NCBI GenBank assembly: GCA_045106815.1
Contig: JBGCFG010000044.1
Coordinates: forward strand, 15,074 to 79,073
Direction: 5' to 3'
Length of the DNA: 64,000 nucleotides
Source of the DNA: JAUIAI01 sp045106815
GTDB lineage: Bacteria > Pseudomonadota > Gammaproteobacteria > Burkholderiales > Burkholderiaceae_E
The notes beneath the pieces were generated by a model that saw only the letters and a program-made list of their open reading frames with translations, did not search any database and had not been told where the DNA came from. A program made the translations under genes and the position numbers. This document shows, in pieces, positions 53,010 to 61,974 of this stretch (within the stretch, counting starts at the first letter, position 1; each line of letters starts with the position of its first letter).

Positions 53010-54185
53010 CTACATCGCGAAGCTCAGGTCGGCATACTGAGCTAATCGCTCAAGTAGTGGCGTGGCCAATGCTGAGCCCGGAGTGTGAAATCCGCCGCTT
53101 GTTTTAAAGTCGGCTTGCAGCAGGCAAAGCGCGCTTTCACTGATCATGCGACTCGTTGAGCCATAACCCGGGTCGCGTTTGCCCTTAACCATTGCGGTGA
53201 GAGAGCGGCCGTCGTGGGCGGTCCCAACAAACATCACCTGATAAAAACCGTTTTCGCGCTCCTCCAGGCTGGGTCCTTCACCTGGCTTCGGGCCATCGTC
53301 GCTGCTCATGGAGTCGTCTGCCGCCATGGCTTCGGCTATCTGCTGACCTTTGTCGCCCGGCCCGGTCGCTACCATTTCGGAATAGGTAAAGTCTTCGCCA
53401 TAGGGGTGCCCGAGCAAGAGGTTGGTCCGGTGCACGTTCCGCGTGTTGATCGGTGCCATGATGAACGGGGCTGCCCAGCTTTGAAGGTCTTCATCAAACG
53501 TAGGTTTATGCCCGGTGGGCTGTTTCGCGCCGACAAACCCCGGGGTCAGCGCGAACGGATCTTTTAACAAGTCCATCACGGCGGGGTCAGCCGCTGCGGC
53601 CGCCATGGTCGCTTTGAAGCTTGCGGCCGTGCCGCCCGAGAAGGTGCCTTTCATCTTGACGACGCGCCCACGCACCTGCGAACAAGGCTTGCCGGTGTTT
53701 TCAATCGCCGCCTGCTGCAAAAACCAGACGCCAAGATCGAACGGAATAGAGTCAAACCCACAAGAAAACACAATGCGCGCGCCCGAGGCTTTGGCGGTAG
53801 CCTCGTGAGCATCAATCATCTGGCGCATCCAGGCAGGCTCTCCGCATAAATCCACATAGTCTGTGCCCGCTTTAGCGCATGCGGCCACCAGCGGCTCGCC
53901 ATACTGCTGGTAGGGCCCAACGGTGGTCAGCACGACCTGGGTTGATGCGACCATTGCGTCAAGCGAAGCGGGATCAGTGGCGTCCGCGACGACGATGTCC
54001 GGTTTAAGCGCGGCATCAGGCCAGGCATCTCGTACGGCTTCGAGTTTTGCGCGGTTGCGACCGGCGATGGCCCAGCGTTTGAGGCCTGGGTCGGCAGGGC
54101 GTTTGCACAGGTATTCGGCAACCAGTTGGCCGGTAAAGCCACTTGCGCCATAAACGATCAAATCGAAAGGTTTGTCAGCAGACAT
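53010..54185 (-). CDS. saccharopine dehydrogenase-like oxidoreductase (trans-acting enoyl reductase type)
   Basis: This 391-residue protein has an N-terminal Rossmann start (DLIVYGASGFTGQL) that binds NAD(P) and the family's LTTVGPYQQYGEPLVAACA segment near 90-108. A C-terminal domain ends GGFHTPGSALATPLLERL, as in the mycobacterial trans-acting enoyl reductase group. True saccharopine dehydrogenases have a different C-terminal half, so lysine metabolism is unlikely; a lipid or polyketide reduction is possible. It is divergent from the small membrane gene at 54295. Confidence 0.82.
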   Translation of the reverse strand: MSADKPFDLIVYGASGFTGQLVAEYLCKRPADPGLKRWAIAGRNRAKLEAVRDAWPDAALKPDIVVADATDPASLDAMVASTQVVLTTVGPYQQYGEPLVAACAKAGTDYVDLCGEPAWMRQMIDAHEATAKASGARIVFSCGFDSIPFDLGVWFLQQAAIENTGKPCSQVRGRVVKMKGTFSGGTAASFKATMAAAAADPAVMDLLKDPFALTPGFVGAKQPTGHKPTFDEDLQSWAAPFIMAPINTRNVHRTNLLLGHPYGEDFTYSEMVATGPGDKGQQIAEAMAADDSMSSDDGPKPGEGPSLEERENGFYQVMFVGTAHDGRSLTAMVKGKRDPGYGSTSRMISESALCLLQADFKTSGGFHTPGSALATPLLERLAQYADLSFAM

Positions 54186-54294
54186 GAGATTTCACTCGTT
54201 AAGATGTTGGGGCAAGCAGCGAGGTATCACTTGAATTGCCCGGCAGATGCCCAATATACGGCAATGGTGCTTTAGGCTCAGGAGCCTTTCTTTT

Positions 54295-54711
54295 ATGACC
54301 GAACCCCCCAGAATTCGCATCACAACCACCGGCACAGCGGGTGGTTTACCGCAGACCGGCTTTTTCGGCAGATTTGTTGCGCTCACCGCCGCCGGCCTGT
54401 TGATCGGCGGAGCGCTCGTCGCCGCAATCACATTTTCGCTGATTTTGCTGCCAATTGTGCTCACCGTCGGGGCGATTGGCTTCGGATATCTTTGGTTCAA
54501 GACTCGTGGCGTTCGCAAACAACTCAAAGAGCAAATGCAGGCCATGCAGGCTGAGTTGGCCCGTCAACAAGGTCAAATGGGGAGTGGTGCATCAGCAGGG
54601 CCCGGCGGTGCGAGCAGGCCATCTGGCCGTCAAAGCAGCGCCGAAGGCGAAGTGATTGACGGCGACTTTATTAAAGAAGCACCGTCACGGCCCGATTCCG
54701 CCAAGCGTTAA
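54295..54711 (+). CDS. unknown small membrane protein with a coiled, Gly/Ser-rich tail
   Basis: This 138-residue protein starts at the ATG at 54295, which has AGGAG upstream at 10 bases. Residues 25-70 hold two adjacent hydrophobic segments (LTAAGLLIGGALVAAITFSLILLP and VLTVGAIGFGYLWF), predicting a hairpin in the membrane. A helical charged stretch follows (KQLKEQMQAMQAELARQQ) and then a Gly/Ser/Pro-rich tail ending EVIDGDF, the C-terminal motif of several small proteobacterial proteins. Function unknown. Confidence 0.7.
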   Translation: MTEPPRIRITTTGTAGGLPQTGFFGRFVALTAAGLLIGGALVAAITFSLILLPIVLTVGAIGFGYLWFKTRGVRKQLKEQMQAMQAELARQQGQMGSGASAGPGGASRPSGRQSSAEGEVIDGDFIKEAPSRPDSAKR

Positions 54712-54745
54712 TTGCCGATTGGCGTGATGCCTTGGGTGACGCGGG

Positions 54746-56209
54746 TTACGTAAATTCGAATTGAGTGAAGTCAGGATGCCTTACCGCAGCGCGGTATTGA
54801 GGCGTAAAGCCTGGGTACAGCGTGCCATTGTGGCCGTCGGCTGTCTTGTACCAACTCGTACAATTAGCGCCCCAGACTGACTGCTTCAGCCTGGCTTGAA
54901 GATCTTCATTGTGTTGTCGAAACACCTCTGCTGAGATGGTCATGGCGTGTTGCTTGCGCCGCTCAAGTTCCTGCAAACACTGAATGATGTAGTTCACCTG
55001 TGCTTCGATATAAAGCAGGGTGGACGTGTGTCCGGTAGCTGTGTTGGGGCCCAACAGTAGAAACAGGTTTGGGAAATCCGGCACCGTTATGCCATGCATG
55101 GCTTGAGGTTTGTCCCGCTGACTTGCAGCCAAGGGTTTACCGGCCAGGCCCAGAACCTCAACGCTTGCGACACTGCCCGTAATGTCGAAGCCCGTCGCAC
55201 AGATCAGATCGTCTAATTCAACAAGCGTCCCGTCATTAAGGCGAACCCCACTCGCTTCAATTTCGCGAATACCACGGGTTTCGAGCGCCACATGAGGCTG
55301 CTGGAGCGTCGGGTAGTACTCGTCAGTGATCAAAATACGCTTGCAGCCCACAGGATAATCCGGCGTCAGGCTAGCGCGAAGTTTCGTGTCATGCACGCGT
55401 TTGGCCAAGTGGCTTGTCGCCCGTTTATGCGCAAGCCGTCCGGCAAAGCTATCGGGTACAAATCCGAACCGGTTCGATTCGTAAAGACTCGCCAGCCACC
55501 AGCGGTAGAGCTTGCCGATTGGCTTGATGGCAAAGAGTCTTTTCTGAGTGGCGCTAAACGGCTTGTCGCCTCGCGGCAGTACCCAGTTTGCCGAGCGTTG
55601 AAAAACTGTCAGGTGCTCAGCTTGTGCGGCAACCGGCGGTACCAGTTGCACTGCACTGGCGCCGTTACCAATAACCCCGACGCGCCGACCATCAAAGCTT
55701 GCCTGGTCAGGCCATAAGGCTGTGTGCAGTTTTCGCCCTCTAAATTGCTCAAGGCCTTGAATCTCCGGCCACTTGGCGGTGTGTAACGGCGCCTGGCTAA
55801 GCGCAATGGCCTGGGACTTGATGATGGTGCCGTCATTTGTTCCAACAACCCAGTGCAATGCGTGCTCATCGAAGCGTGCAGACTTGACCCGTGTGTTCAG
55901 TCGCAGTCTGTCGTGCAGATCAAACTGTTGGGTCAAACCACTCAGGTAATGCTGAATTTCGCGGGAATTCGCATAGCGTCTTGACCATTCAGGATTGGGC
56001 GCAAATGAAAAAGTGTAGAGATGGGATTGCACGTCACATTGCGCGCCAGGGTAGCGGTTTTCATACCAGGTTCCCCCGACATCTGCCGACTTCTCAAGGA
56101 TCAGAAAATCGTTGATACCCTGGCGGCGTAGGCACATGGCCATACAAAGACCGGACATGCCAGCGCCGATGATCACGACTCGTGTTGACTCGGTTTTGCT
56201 ATTTGTCAT
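54746..56209 (-). CDS. flavin-dependent Baeyer-Villiger-type monooxygenase
   Basis: This 487-residue class B flavoprotein monooxygenase has GAGMSG (15-20) for FAD and GNGASA (181-186) for NADPH. Between them lies the fingerprint FxGxxxHxxxW as F156-R-G158, H162 and W166, which marks Baeyer-Villiger monooxygenases and flavin-containing monooxygenases. Such enzymes insert oxygen next to a carbonyl or oxidise sulfur and nitrogen. Its start overlaps the stop of the frameshifted esterase, which would open the resulting ester, the usual pair in ketone breakdown. The substrate is unknown. Confidence 0.9.
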   Translation of the reverse strand: MTNSKTESTRVVIIGAGMSGLCMAMCLRRQGINDFLILEKSADVGGTWYENRYPGAQCDVQSHLYTFSFAPNPEWSRRYANSREIQHYLSGLTQQFDLHDRLRLNTRVKSARFDEHALHWVVGTNDGTIIKSQAIALSQAPLHTAKWPEIQGLEQFRGRKLHTALWPDQASFDGRRVGVIGNGASAVQLVPPVAAQAEHLTVFQRSANWVLPRGDKPFSATQKRLFAIKPIGKLYRWWLASLYESNRFGFVPDSFAGRLAHKRATSHLAKRVHDTKLRASLTPDYPVGCKRILITDEYYPTLQQPHVALETRGIREIEASGVRLNDGTLVELDDLICATGFDITGSVASVEVLGLAGKPLAASQRDKPQAMHGITVPDFPNLFLLLGPNTATGHTSTLLYIEAQVNYIIQCLQELERRKQHAMTISAEVFRQHNEDLQARLKQSVWGANCTSWYKTADGHNGTLYPGFTPQYRAAVRHPDFTQFEFT

Positions 56210-57143
56210 CCTGTTGAGCCTGAATGCTTCACTATAAATTCGCTCATGTCGCGTAGCGCTCGAGCCGCCTCAGGCACTGTGCCTGCATGCAACTGAAAGT
56301 CATGCCAGAGTCCGGGTGCTTCCGTCCAGGTCAGCGGTACAAGTTGCGCGTGCATGCGTTCAACCAGGGCTTTCACAATTGGCGCTATGACTTCGCCGCC
56401 CGCAGATTGAATGAGTGTGGGCGGGAATCCATCAAAGTCGCCAAAGACAGGCGACATCGCTGGGTTTTCAACAAATCTTCAGGTCCGATCAGGGGTCTTA
56501 GCGTATCAATCCAAAGAGGGTCAATGACGGCATCTTTTGCCTGTCTGTCGCCTGAGGAAGACGCATCAGACCAGGGCGATATCAACGCAAGCGCGCGTGG
56601 CCCTGGCAACCCTTTTGCGTGCAATGCCTGTACAACCGCCAGGCTCAGGTTGCCGCCAGCCGAATCACCGGCGATGATGAGCCGGTCGGTTGGCCAGCCT
56701 GAGGCCGCTAGTGCTTCAACACAACTCAAAGCGTCATTGAGTTGCGCCGGGTGCGGGTGCTCGGGCGCGAGGTGATAGTCGGGTACAAAGATGGGCAGAC
56801 CCGTCCAGCGCGCGAGGCGGCTCGTGAGGGCGCGATAACACCATGCTGATCCAATGACGAATCCGCCGCCGTGTAAATAGAGAACAGCCGTTTTTTCAGC
56901 GGAGCTGGGCGCGTCTGCATGGTCAGCATGAGTCGCATCAACGCGGCTCGTAGGGATTTCACCGAGTGTCAGATGGGTGGTGCGAACGCCACTGACGGCT
57001 GGCACCGTAAGACTAAGAATGTCGATAAGCTTACGCTGAGTCGAAATGCCGAACCGGGGCGACATGATGACTCTGACAGTAGACCTCAGCAGCCCCGCTG
57101 TGAATCTGGCAGCAAGACTGGCCGACAGGTCTGACCGCGCCAT
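56206..57143 (-). pseudogene. hormone-sensitive-lipase-family esterase, broken by a frameshift
   Basis: The gene reads in one frame from the ATG at 57143 with the oxyanion motif HGGG (residues 91-94) and the nucleophile GDSAGG (Ser161). It then leaves the family frame at about 56470 to 56490. The remaining family sequence (MSPVFGDFDGFPPTLIQ, with candidate acid and His residues in GGEV and WHDF) continues in another frame to the stop at 56206. Together the parts make one normal HSL esterase of about 310 residues. So either a real one-base indel inactivates the enzyme, leaving a product without the catalytic His, or there is a sequence error. It sits between a VC0807-type gene (1-base gap) and the monooxygenase gene (overlap), in one operon. 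Confidence 0.8.
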
Positions 57144-57144
57144 G

Positions 57145-57861
57145 TCAGGCCTTGGGTTCCTCTTCAGGCATATTGAGCATCTCGGTCAGACCAAGACCGG
57201 TGAGTTTCTTGGCGCTGCGTGTGAGATAGAAGAAGACCGCAATCATCATAATCATTGACGGTATCGCAATGACGGGATAACTCAGCAGGGTCATGCGACC
57301 CAGTTCTTCATTAAAGGCTTCGGTGCCCGGCTCGCTCACCACAATCCATTTGGCTAGCACGTAATTCATAAACGATGAGAAAAAGAAAGTACAGGCAAGC
57401 AGAATAGTTGCCATGCGCAGCGTGTTCTCAAACGTTTGTTCTGAATGGCGCTCTCTGAGTGCAGCCTGCACTTTGTCAGTATTCACAACAGTCGGGTTGT
57501 AGATCAGCATTCTGATGAGCGGCTTTTTCGTCCACACTGAGGCCATCACCACCAGCCCGATAATGCCGGGAATCGCCGCTTCCTTGACGGCCAGCCATTG
57601 TGCATCAAGTTTGAGTAAGCCAATCCCGCCGGTCAGCAACACGCTGATCAGACCCAGCACCGCGAAAAAATTAACCTTGCGCGAGCGCACCAGATCAAAC
57701 AAGCCCCAGCAGAGCGGAAAGGCCAGCGCCAGCACCAAAGCGCCAACGGTGCCAAGGTCATCAGGGCCGCTGAACTTCATCAAAATAATCGACGGTAGGA
57801 CGATGTTGATGATGAGTTCTAGAAACGGATTACTCTTTTGTGGCGGGGGCGTCTGGCTCAT
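57145..57861 (-). CDS. VC0807-type membrane protein
   Basis: This 238-residue protein has about six hydrophobic segments, the first being LELIINIVLPSIILMKF and the second TVGALVLALAFPLCWGLFDLV. The layout (N-terminal NPFLEL followed by a KFSGPDDLG loop, and a late FENTLRMATILLACTFFFSS) is that of the VC0807 family, whose function is not known. No transporter motifs are seen. The ATG at 57861 is preferred; an earlier ATG-like start at 57909 would add 16 residues. It is inside a minus-strand set: isomerase, this gene, esterase, monooxygenase. Confidence 0.75.
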   Translation of the reverse strand: MSQTPPPQKSNPFLELIINIVLPSIILMKFSGPDDLGTVGALVLALAFPLCWGLFDLVRSRKVNFFAVLGLISVLLTGGIGLLKLDAQWLAVKEAAIPGIIGLVVMASVWTKKPLIRMLIYNPTVVNTDKVQAALRERHSEQTFENTLRMATILLACTFFFSSFMNYVLAKWIVVSEPGTEAFNEELGRMTLLSYPVIAIPSMIMMIAVFFYLTRSAKKLTGLGLTEMLNMPEEEPKA

Positions 57862-57918
57862 GCAGGCGTCTCTGAAGTAAGAATTGAATTCGGGGGGAAG
57901 GCTTAGCAACTGACTGTG

Positions 57919-58527
57919 TCAGTCAAACGGTTTCACCAGGGCGCGTTCCAGCAGGTCAAGCCGGTCTTGCCCGTAGAACATATCCCCATCCAGGAAGTAG
58001 GTTGGCGAGCCAAATACATACCGCTCGATCGCTTCGCTTGTGTTGTCACGAAAACGAGCCTGAATCTCTGGGCTCATCGCCCGCGCCAAGAGCGGCTCGG
58101 GGTCAAGGCCTGCGGCTACGGCGATTCCCTTGAGGTGTTCCTCGTTGATCAGGTCGGCGTCATCGCGCCAGTGTGCCGTGAGCATTTCGTGAGCGAGTGA
58201 ATCAATGTCCAGATTCTGTTCAATGGCCACCAGCAACATGCCACTGGATTGCGCCAGATCATGGTCGTGCCAGGTGGGTCTGAGATGCTTGATGGGTGCA
58301 TTGCGATATTGTGACCAGCGTGCGACTTCCCGACCAAAAAAGTACTCACGTCGCGCCTCCGTCAGTAAGCCGGTCGGGCCAGGGCCAACGGCCTCGAGCA
58401 AGGCACGCAAATCGACTGGTCGGTGGATGACCTTTGCCCCAGCCACCGTCGCGATTTGCCGAAACCTGGCTGATCCAAAATACGCGAATCCGGAATGCGA
58501 CGAATAGAAGTATTCGATGGTTTTCAT
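57919..58527 (-). CDS. DsbA-fold 2-hydroxychromene-2-carboxylate isomerase-like protein
   Basis: This 202-residue protein is of the HCCA-isomerase branch of the thioredoxin/DsbA fold. The start (YFYSSHSGFAYFGSARF) has Ser at the position of the first catalytic Cys, as in this glutathione-dependent group, and the C-terminal FGSPTYFLDGDMFYGQDRL is typical, with the cis-Pro in SPTY. HCCA isomerase acts in naphthalene and related aromatic breakdown; many homologues have other substrates. Here it heads an operon with a VC0807-type membrane protein, esterase and monooxygenase, which suggests a small catabolic pathway. Confidence 0.85.
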   Translation of the reverse strand: MKTIEYFYSSHSGFAYFGSARFRQIATVAGAKVIHRPVDLRALLEAVGPGPTGLLTEARREYFFGREVARWSQYRNAPIKHLRPTWHDHDLAQSSGMLLVAIEQNLDIDSLAHEMLTAHWRDDADLINEEHLKGIAVAAGLDPEPLLARAMSPEIQARFRDNTSEAIERYVFGSPTYFLDGDMFYGQDRLDLLERALVKPFD

Positions 58528-58609
58528 GCCCGCGAGTGTACCTGCCCGTCGTCAGCAATCGGACAGACCATCTTGCACAGCGAGCCCAAAGGTGAGACGC
58601 TCGCGCCCC

Positions 58610-59503
58610 ATGTCCGCACCCACCGTCCCGCCGCGCGCGTTTGTCCTGCTGATCATCCTGACCCTGCTCTGGGGGACCAATTGGCCGCTTTTCCCGCTGG
58701 CGATGCAAGAGATCTCAGTCTGGACCTTCCGTACGATTTCCGTTTTCCTCGGGGGCTTTGCGCTTCTGGGCCTCGCCCGGTTGCGCGGATTGTCACTCAG
58801 AATTCCCCCCAAAGACCGGCGTACCGTGTTGCTTTCGGCGCTTTGCTATCTGGTGGTCTGGAACGTCGCCAGTGCCTGGGCAGCCACCGTAATCGCCTCC
58901 GGACAGGCCGCGGTGCTGGCGTTCACCATGCCGCTATGGGTGGCGCTTATTTCATGGCTGTTTCTCGGTGATCGGCCGGCGGGCCGCATTATGCTGGCCA
59001 TTGCCCTCGGGGCTACAGCGGTCGTGCTATTGATGGTGCCCAGCCTGAGCGCTTATGCGGATGCACCGGCTGGATTTGCCGCGGGCTTGTTTGCGGCGTT
59101 TGGCTGGGCGGTGGGGACCATCATTTTGAAACGCGGGCAGGTCAGCATGCCGGCGCTGGTGATGACTGGCTGGCAACTGGTGATTTGCGGCATTCCGATC
59201 ACGCTATTTGCCATCGTTTTCGCGGAGGGCGAGTGGTTTATGCCCACCTGGCAATCTATTGTGGTGATTGCCTATATCGCTTTGATTCCGATGAGCCTGG
59301 GTACCTGGACCTGGTTTTCAATCGTCAACTTATTGCCCGCCAACATTGCGAGTTTGTCCTCGATTATGGTGCCGATCGTGGCGATGATTTCTGGCGCAGT
59401 CGTGCACGGCGAGCCCCTGGGCATGCTGCAGTGGCTGGCGATGATCTGCTCTGCGACGGCGCTGGCGCTGGCTCTGATCAAGCCGGCGGCCGCCAAGACC
59501 TGA
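58610..59503 (+). CDS. EamA/DMT-family transporter
   Basis: This 297-residue membrane protein has ten predicted helices in two EamA repeats. The first begins RAFVLLIILTLLWGTNWPLFPLAM and the second near AFGWAVGTIILKRG. The DMT superfamily exports amino acids, nucleotides or drugs; the substrate is unknown. The frame is open from 58517, but the ATG at 58610 starts close to the first helix. The 80-base spacer to the divergent isomerase gene may hold promoters for both. Confidence 0.85.
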   Translation: MSAPTVPPRAFVLLIILTLLWGTNWPLFPLAMQEISVWTFRTISVFLGGFALLGLARLRGLSLRIPPKDRRTVLLSALCYLVVWNVASAWAATVIASGQAAVLAFTMPLWVALISWLFLGDRPAGRIMLAIALGATAVVLLMVPSLSAYADAPAGFAAGLFAAFGWAVGTIILKRGQVSMPALVMTGWQLVICGIPITLFAIVFAEGEWFMPTWQSIVVIAYIALIPMSLGTWTWFSIVNLLPANIASLSSIMVPIVAMISGAVVHGEPLGMLQWLAMICSATALALALIKPAAAKT

Positions 59504-59540
59504 CGTCTTTGTCAGGAAAGCGGGCGCCAGCCGCCAAATC

Positions 59541-59565
59541 TGGCTATCCCTGGCTATCCCTGGCT
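59541..59565. repeat. short tandem repeat, 2.5 copies of a 10-base unit
   Basis: TGGCTATCCC occurs twice (59541-59550, 59551-59560) and a third copy is started (TGGCT, 59561-59565). It lies in the 143-base spacer between the EamA transporter and the SelD fusion gene. Copy-number variation between strains would be expected if it is a slipped-strand site; no promoter box is close. Confidence 0.85.
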
Positions 59566-59646
59566 CAAGCGATGGCAACAGCAAAGCCGCTATCCTTGGG
59601 GGTTTGAGCCCGAATTCTTCCTGTTTTTCCCTGTTAAGAGTCTTTG

Positions 59647-61932
59647 ATGCAAACAAGCGAGCAACCCGTTCTGCGCGACATCGTGTTGATCGGAGGCGGT
59701 CACAGTCACGTCGGCGTGATCAAGCGTTTTGGCATGAAGCCGGTGCCCGGTGTGCGGCTAACGGTGATTTGTCGTGACACGCATACCCCGTACTCAGGCA
59801 TGTTGCCAGGCTACATCGCCGGACACTACGACTACGATGATGTTCACATTGACCTGCGCAAGCTCGCTGAATTTGCGGGTGCGCGCTTCTTCAGCAACTC
59901 TGTAGTAGCGCTTGATCGCAACCGCAAGAAGGTGATTTGCGATGGACGTCCAGCGGTTGCGTACGACTTGTGTTCGATCAACATCGGATCAACGCCGCAA
60001 GTGTCGCGGGTGGATGGCGCGTCTGATCATGCAGTGCCAGTCAAGCCGATAAACCAGTTTAATGACCGCTGGCTGGCCTTGCTTGAGAGAGTCCGTGCGT
60101 CCACCGGCCCAATGAAGATTGCGGTGGTGGGAGCAGGGGCCGGAGGTGTTGAACTGACCCTGGCAATGCATCATCGCCTGACGCGCGAGCGTGAAGCGCT
60201 GGGCTTTGCACCGCAAGATCTCAGTTTTGAACTATTTGCTGATTCACCGCAGATTCTGCCAACTCACAATGCCGATGTCCGGTCCAGTTATGAGCGGATA
60301 CTGCGCGAGCGCGGCGTACAGCTTCATCTCAATGACGCTGTCACTCATGTCGCATCAGGGGCTCTGACGACCGCATCTGGCGGTCAGTTTTCTGCCGACG
60401 AGGTGATGTGGGTCACCCAGGCCGGTGGTGCCGCCTGGCTGGCCGATACCGGGCTTGAGCTGGATGCCGGCGGCTTCATCAAAGTGCGAGACACGCTGCA
60501 AACTGTCACTGATCCCGACGTTTATGCGGCGGGCGATATTGCCTCGATGGTGAACTTCCCACTTGAAAAAGCGGGCGTGTTTGCCGTGCGTCAGGGGCGG
60601 CCACTGGCTGATAATTTGCGCCGCGCCGTCACGGGCCGACTGCAGGAACCCTATCGACCGCAGACCTCCTGGCTTGCGCTCATCAGTACCGGCAATCAAT
60701 ATGCTGTCGCCTCGCGTGGCCGCTTGTCGTTTCAGGGCGAGTGGGTGTGGCGTTGGAAAGACTGGATCGATCGGCGCTTCATGAAGAAGTTCACCGATCT
60801 GCCGCCGATGGACGAATCTAAAGCGCCTGCGAAAGCGCCCGAGTCACCGGTTGATCTGAATCAAGAAGAAGCGGCTCAGGCTTTGTCAGCTATCGCCATG
60901 CGTTGTGGCGGCTGCGGGGCAAAGGTTGGTGCCACCGTGTTATCGCGCGCTCTCGGTGCTCTGCAGCCGGTTGATCGCTCCGATGTGCTCATTGGTTTGC
61001 ATGCGCCTGACGATGCGGCTGTCGTGCGCATTCCTCCCGGCAAGGCCCTGGTGCATTCCATTGATTTTTTCCGGGCGTTCATTGACGACCCCTACATCTT
61101 TGGCAAAGTCGCGGCGAACCACGCATTGGGGGACATTTACGCGATGGGCGGCGAGCCGCAGTCGGCCACCGCCGTGGTCACCGTGCCGCCTGGCCTCGAA
61201 AGCAAAACCGAAGAGACCTTGTTTCAGATGATGTCGGGTGCGGTTGAAGTGCTAAACGAATCTGGCTGTGCACTGGTGGGTGGACACACCGGAGAAGGGC
61301 GTGAGTTGGCGCTCGGCTTTGCAATCAACGGTTTGATTGACGAAGACCTGCACGCGATTACTCGCAAGGGCGGCATGCAGCCTGGCGATCAGCTCATATT
61401 GACCAAGCCCATCGGTACCGGCACCTTGTTTGCTGCGCATCCCTTACTCGCAACGAAGGGCCGCTGGATTGATGGCGCACTCAAGTCGATGGTGATTTCC
61501 AATCAGGTGGGCTCACGCATCGTACTCGGCGCGGGCGCCACGGCGTGTACTGACCTGACCGGGTTTGGCTTGCTGGGACACCTGGTTGAAATGACACGCC
61601 CCTCGGAGGTTGACGCAGAGCTTGATCTGTCGGCGCTGCCGGTTCTCGACGGTGCAGAGGAAACCGCTGCGGCCGGCATACTCAGCTCGTTGCAACCTGC
61701 GAATGTGCGTTTGCGGCGAGCGCTGCGTAATCAGGAAGAGATGGTCAAGCATCCCCGCTATCGTTTGATTTTTGATCCGCAAACGGCTGGCGGTTTGCTC
61801 GCGAGTATCCCGGCAGATAAAGTGCAGGCCTGTGTGGATGAACTCAAACAGGCCGGCTATCCCCATACAAGGGTCATTGGCCGAGTCGTCAAACAAGGGG
61901 ATGCGCTTGAACCGATATTGCTTAATGCCTGA
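59647..61932 (+). CDS. selD: NADH-dehydrogenase-like / selenide,water dikinase fusion
   Basis: A 761-residue two-part protein. Residues 1 to about 400 form a pyridine-nucleotide-disulfide oxidoreductase of the NDH-2 kind: GGGHSHV (16-22) for FAD, GAGAGGVEL for NADH, and VYAAGDIASM at about 300. From about 415 the sequence is selenophosphate synthase: MRCGGCGAKVG holds Cys423 and Lys426, which match the catalytic Cys17/Lys20 of E. coli SelD, followed by the ATP-binding segments HAPDDAAVV and ALVGGHTGEGRE. SelD makes selenophosphate from selenide and ATP for selenocysteine or 2-selenouridine. Such fusions are known in several phyla; the flavin part may supply reduced selenium. The ATG at 59647 is used, with a TTG directly before it. 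Confidence 0.93.
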   Translation: MQTSEQPVLRDIVLIGGGHSHVGVIKRFGMKPVPGVRLTVICRDTHTPYSGMLPGYIAGHYDYDDVHIDLRKLAEFAGARFFSNSVVALDRNRKKVICDGRPAVAYDLCSINIGSTPQVSRVDGASDHAVPVKPINQFNDRWLALLERVRASTGPMKIAVVGAGAGGVELTLAMHHRLTREREALGFAPQDLSFELFADSPQILPTHNADVRSSYERILRERGVQLHLNDAVTHVASGALTTASGGQFSADEVMWVTQAGGAAWLADTGLELDAGGFIKVRDTLQTVTDPDVYAAGDIASMVNFPLEKAGVFAVRQGRPLADNLRRAVTGRLQEPYRPQTSWLALISTGNQYAVASRGRLSFQGEWVWRWKDWIDRRFMKKFTDLPPMDESKAPAKAPESPVDLNQEEAAQALSAIAMRCGGCGAKVGATVLSRALGALQPVDRSDVLIGLHAPDDAAVVRIPPGKALVHSIDFFRAFIDDPYIFGKVAANHALGDIYAMGGEPQSATAVVTVPPGLESKTEETLFQMMSGAVEVLNESGCALVGGHTGEGRELALGFAINGLIDEDLHAITRKGGMQPGDQLILTKPIGTGTLFAAHPLLATKGRWIDGALKSMVISNQVGSRIVLGAGATACTDLTGFGLLGHLVEMTRPSEVDAELDLSALPVLDGAEETAAAGILSSLQPANVRLRRALRNQEEMVKHPRYRLIFDPQTAGGLLASIPADKVQACVDELKQAGYPHTRVIGRVVKQGDALEPILLNA

Positions 61933-61974
61933 TCAAAGTGACGAACTGTTCACCGCTCGCGCAGGCGTCGTCTG

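Noticed and set aside
54192..54545. 117-codon minus-strand frame
   Set aside because: Opposite the small membrane gene at 54295, which has a ribosome site and a membrane hairpin.
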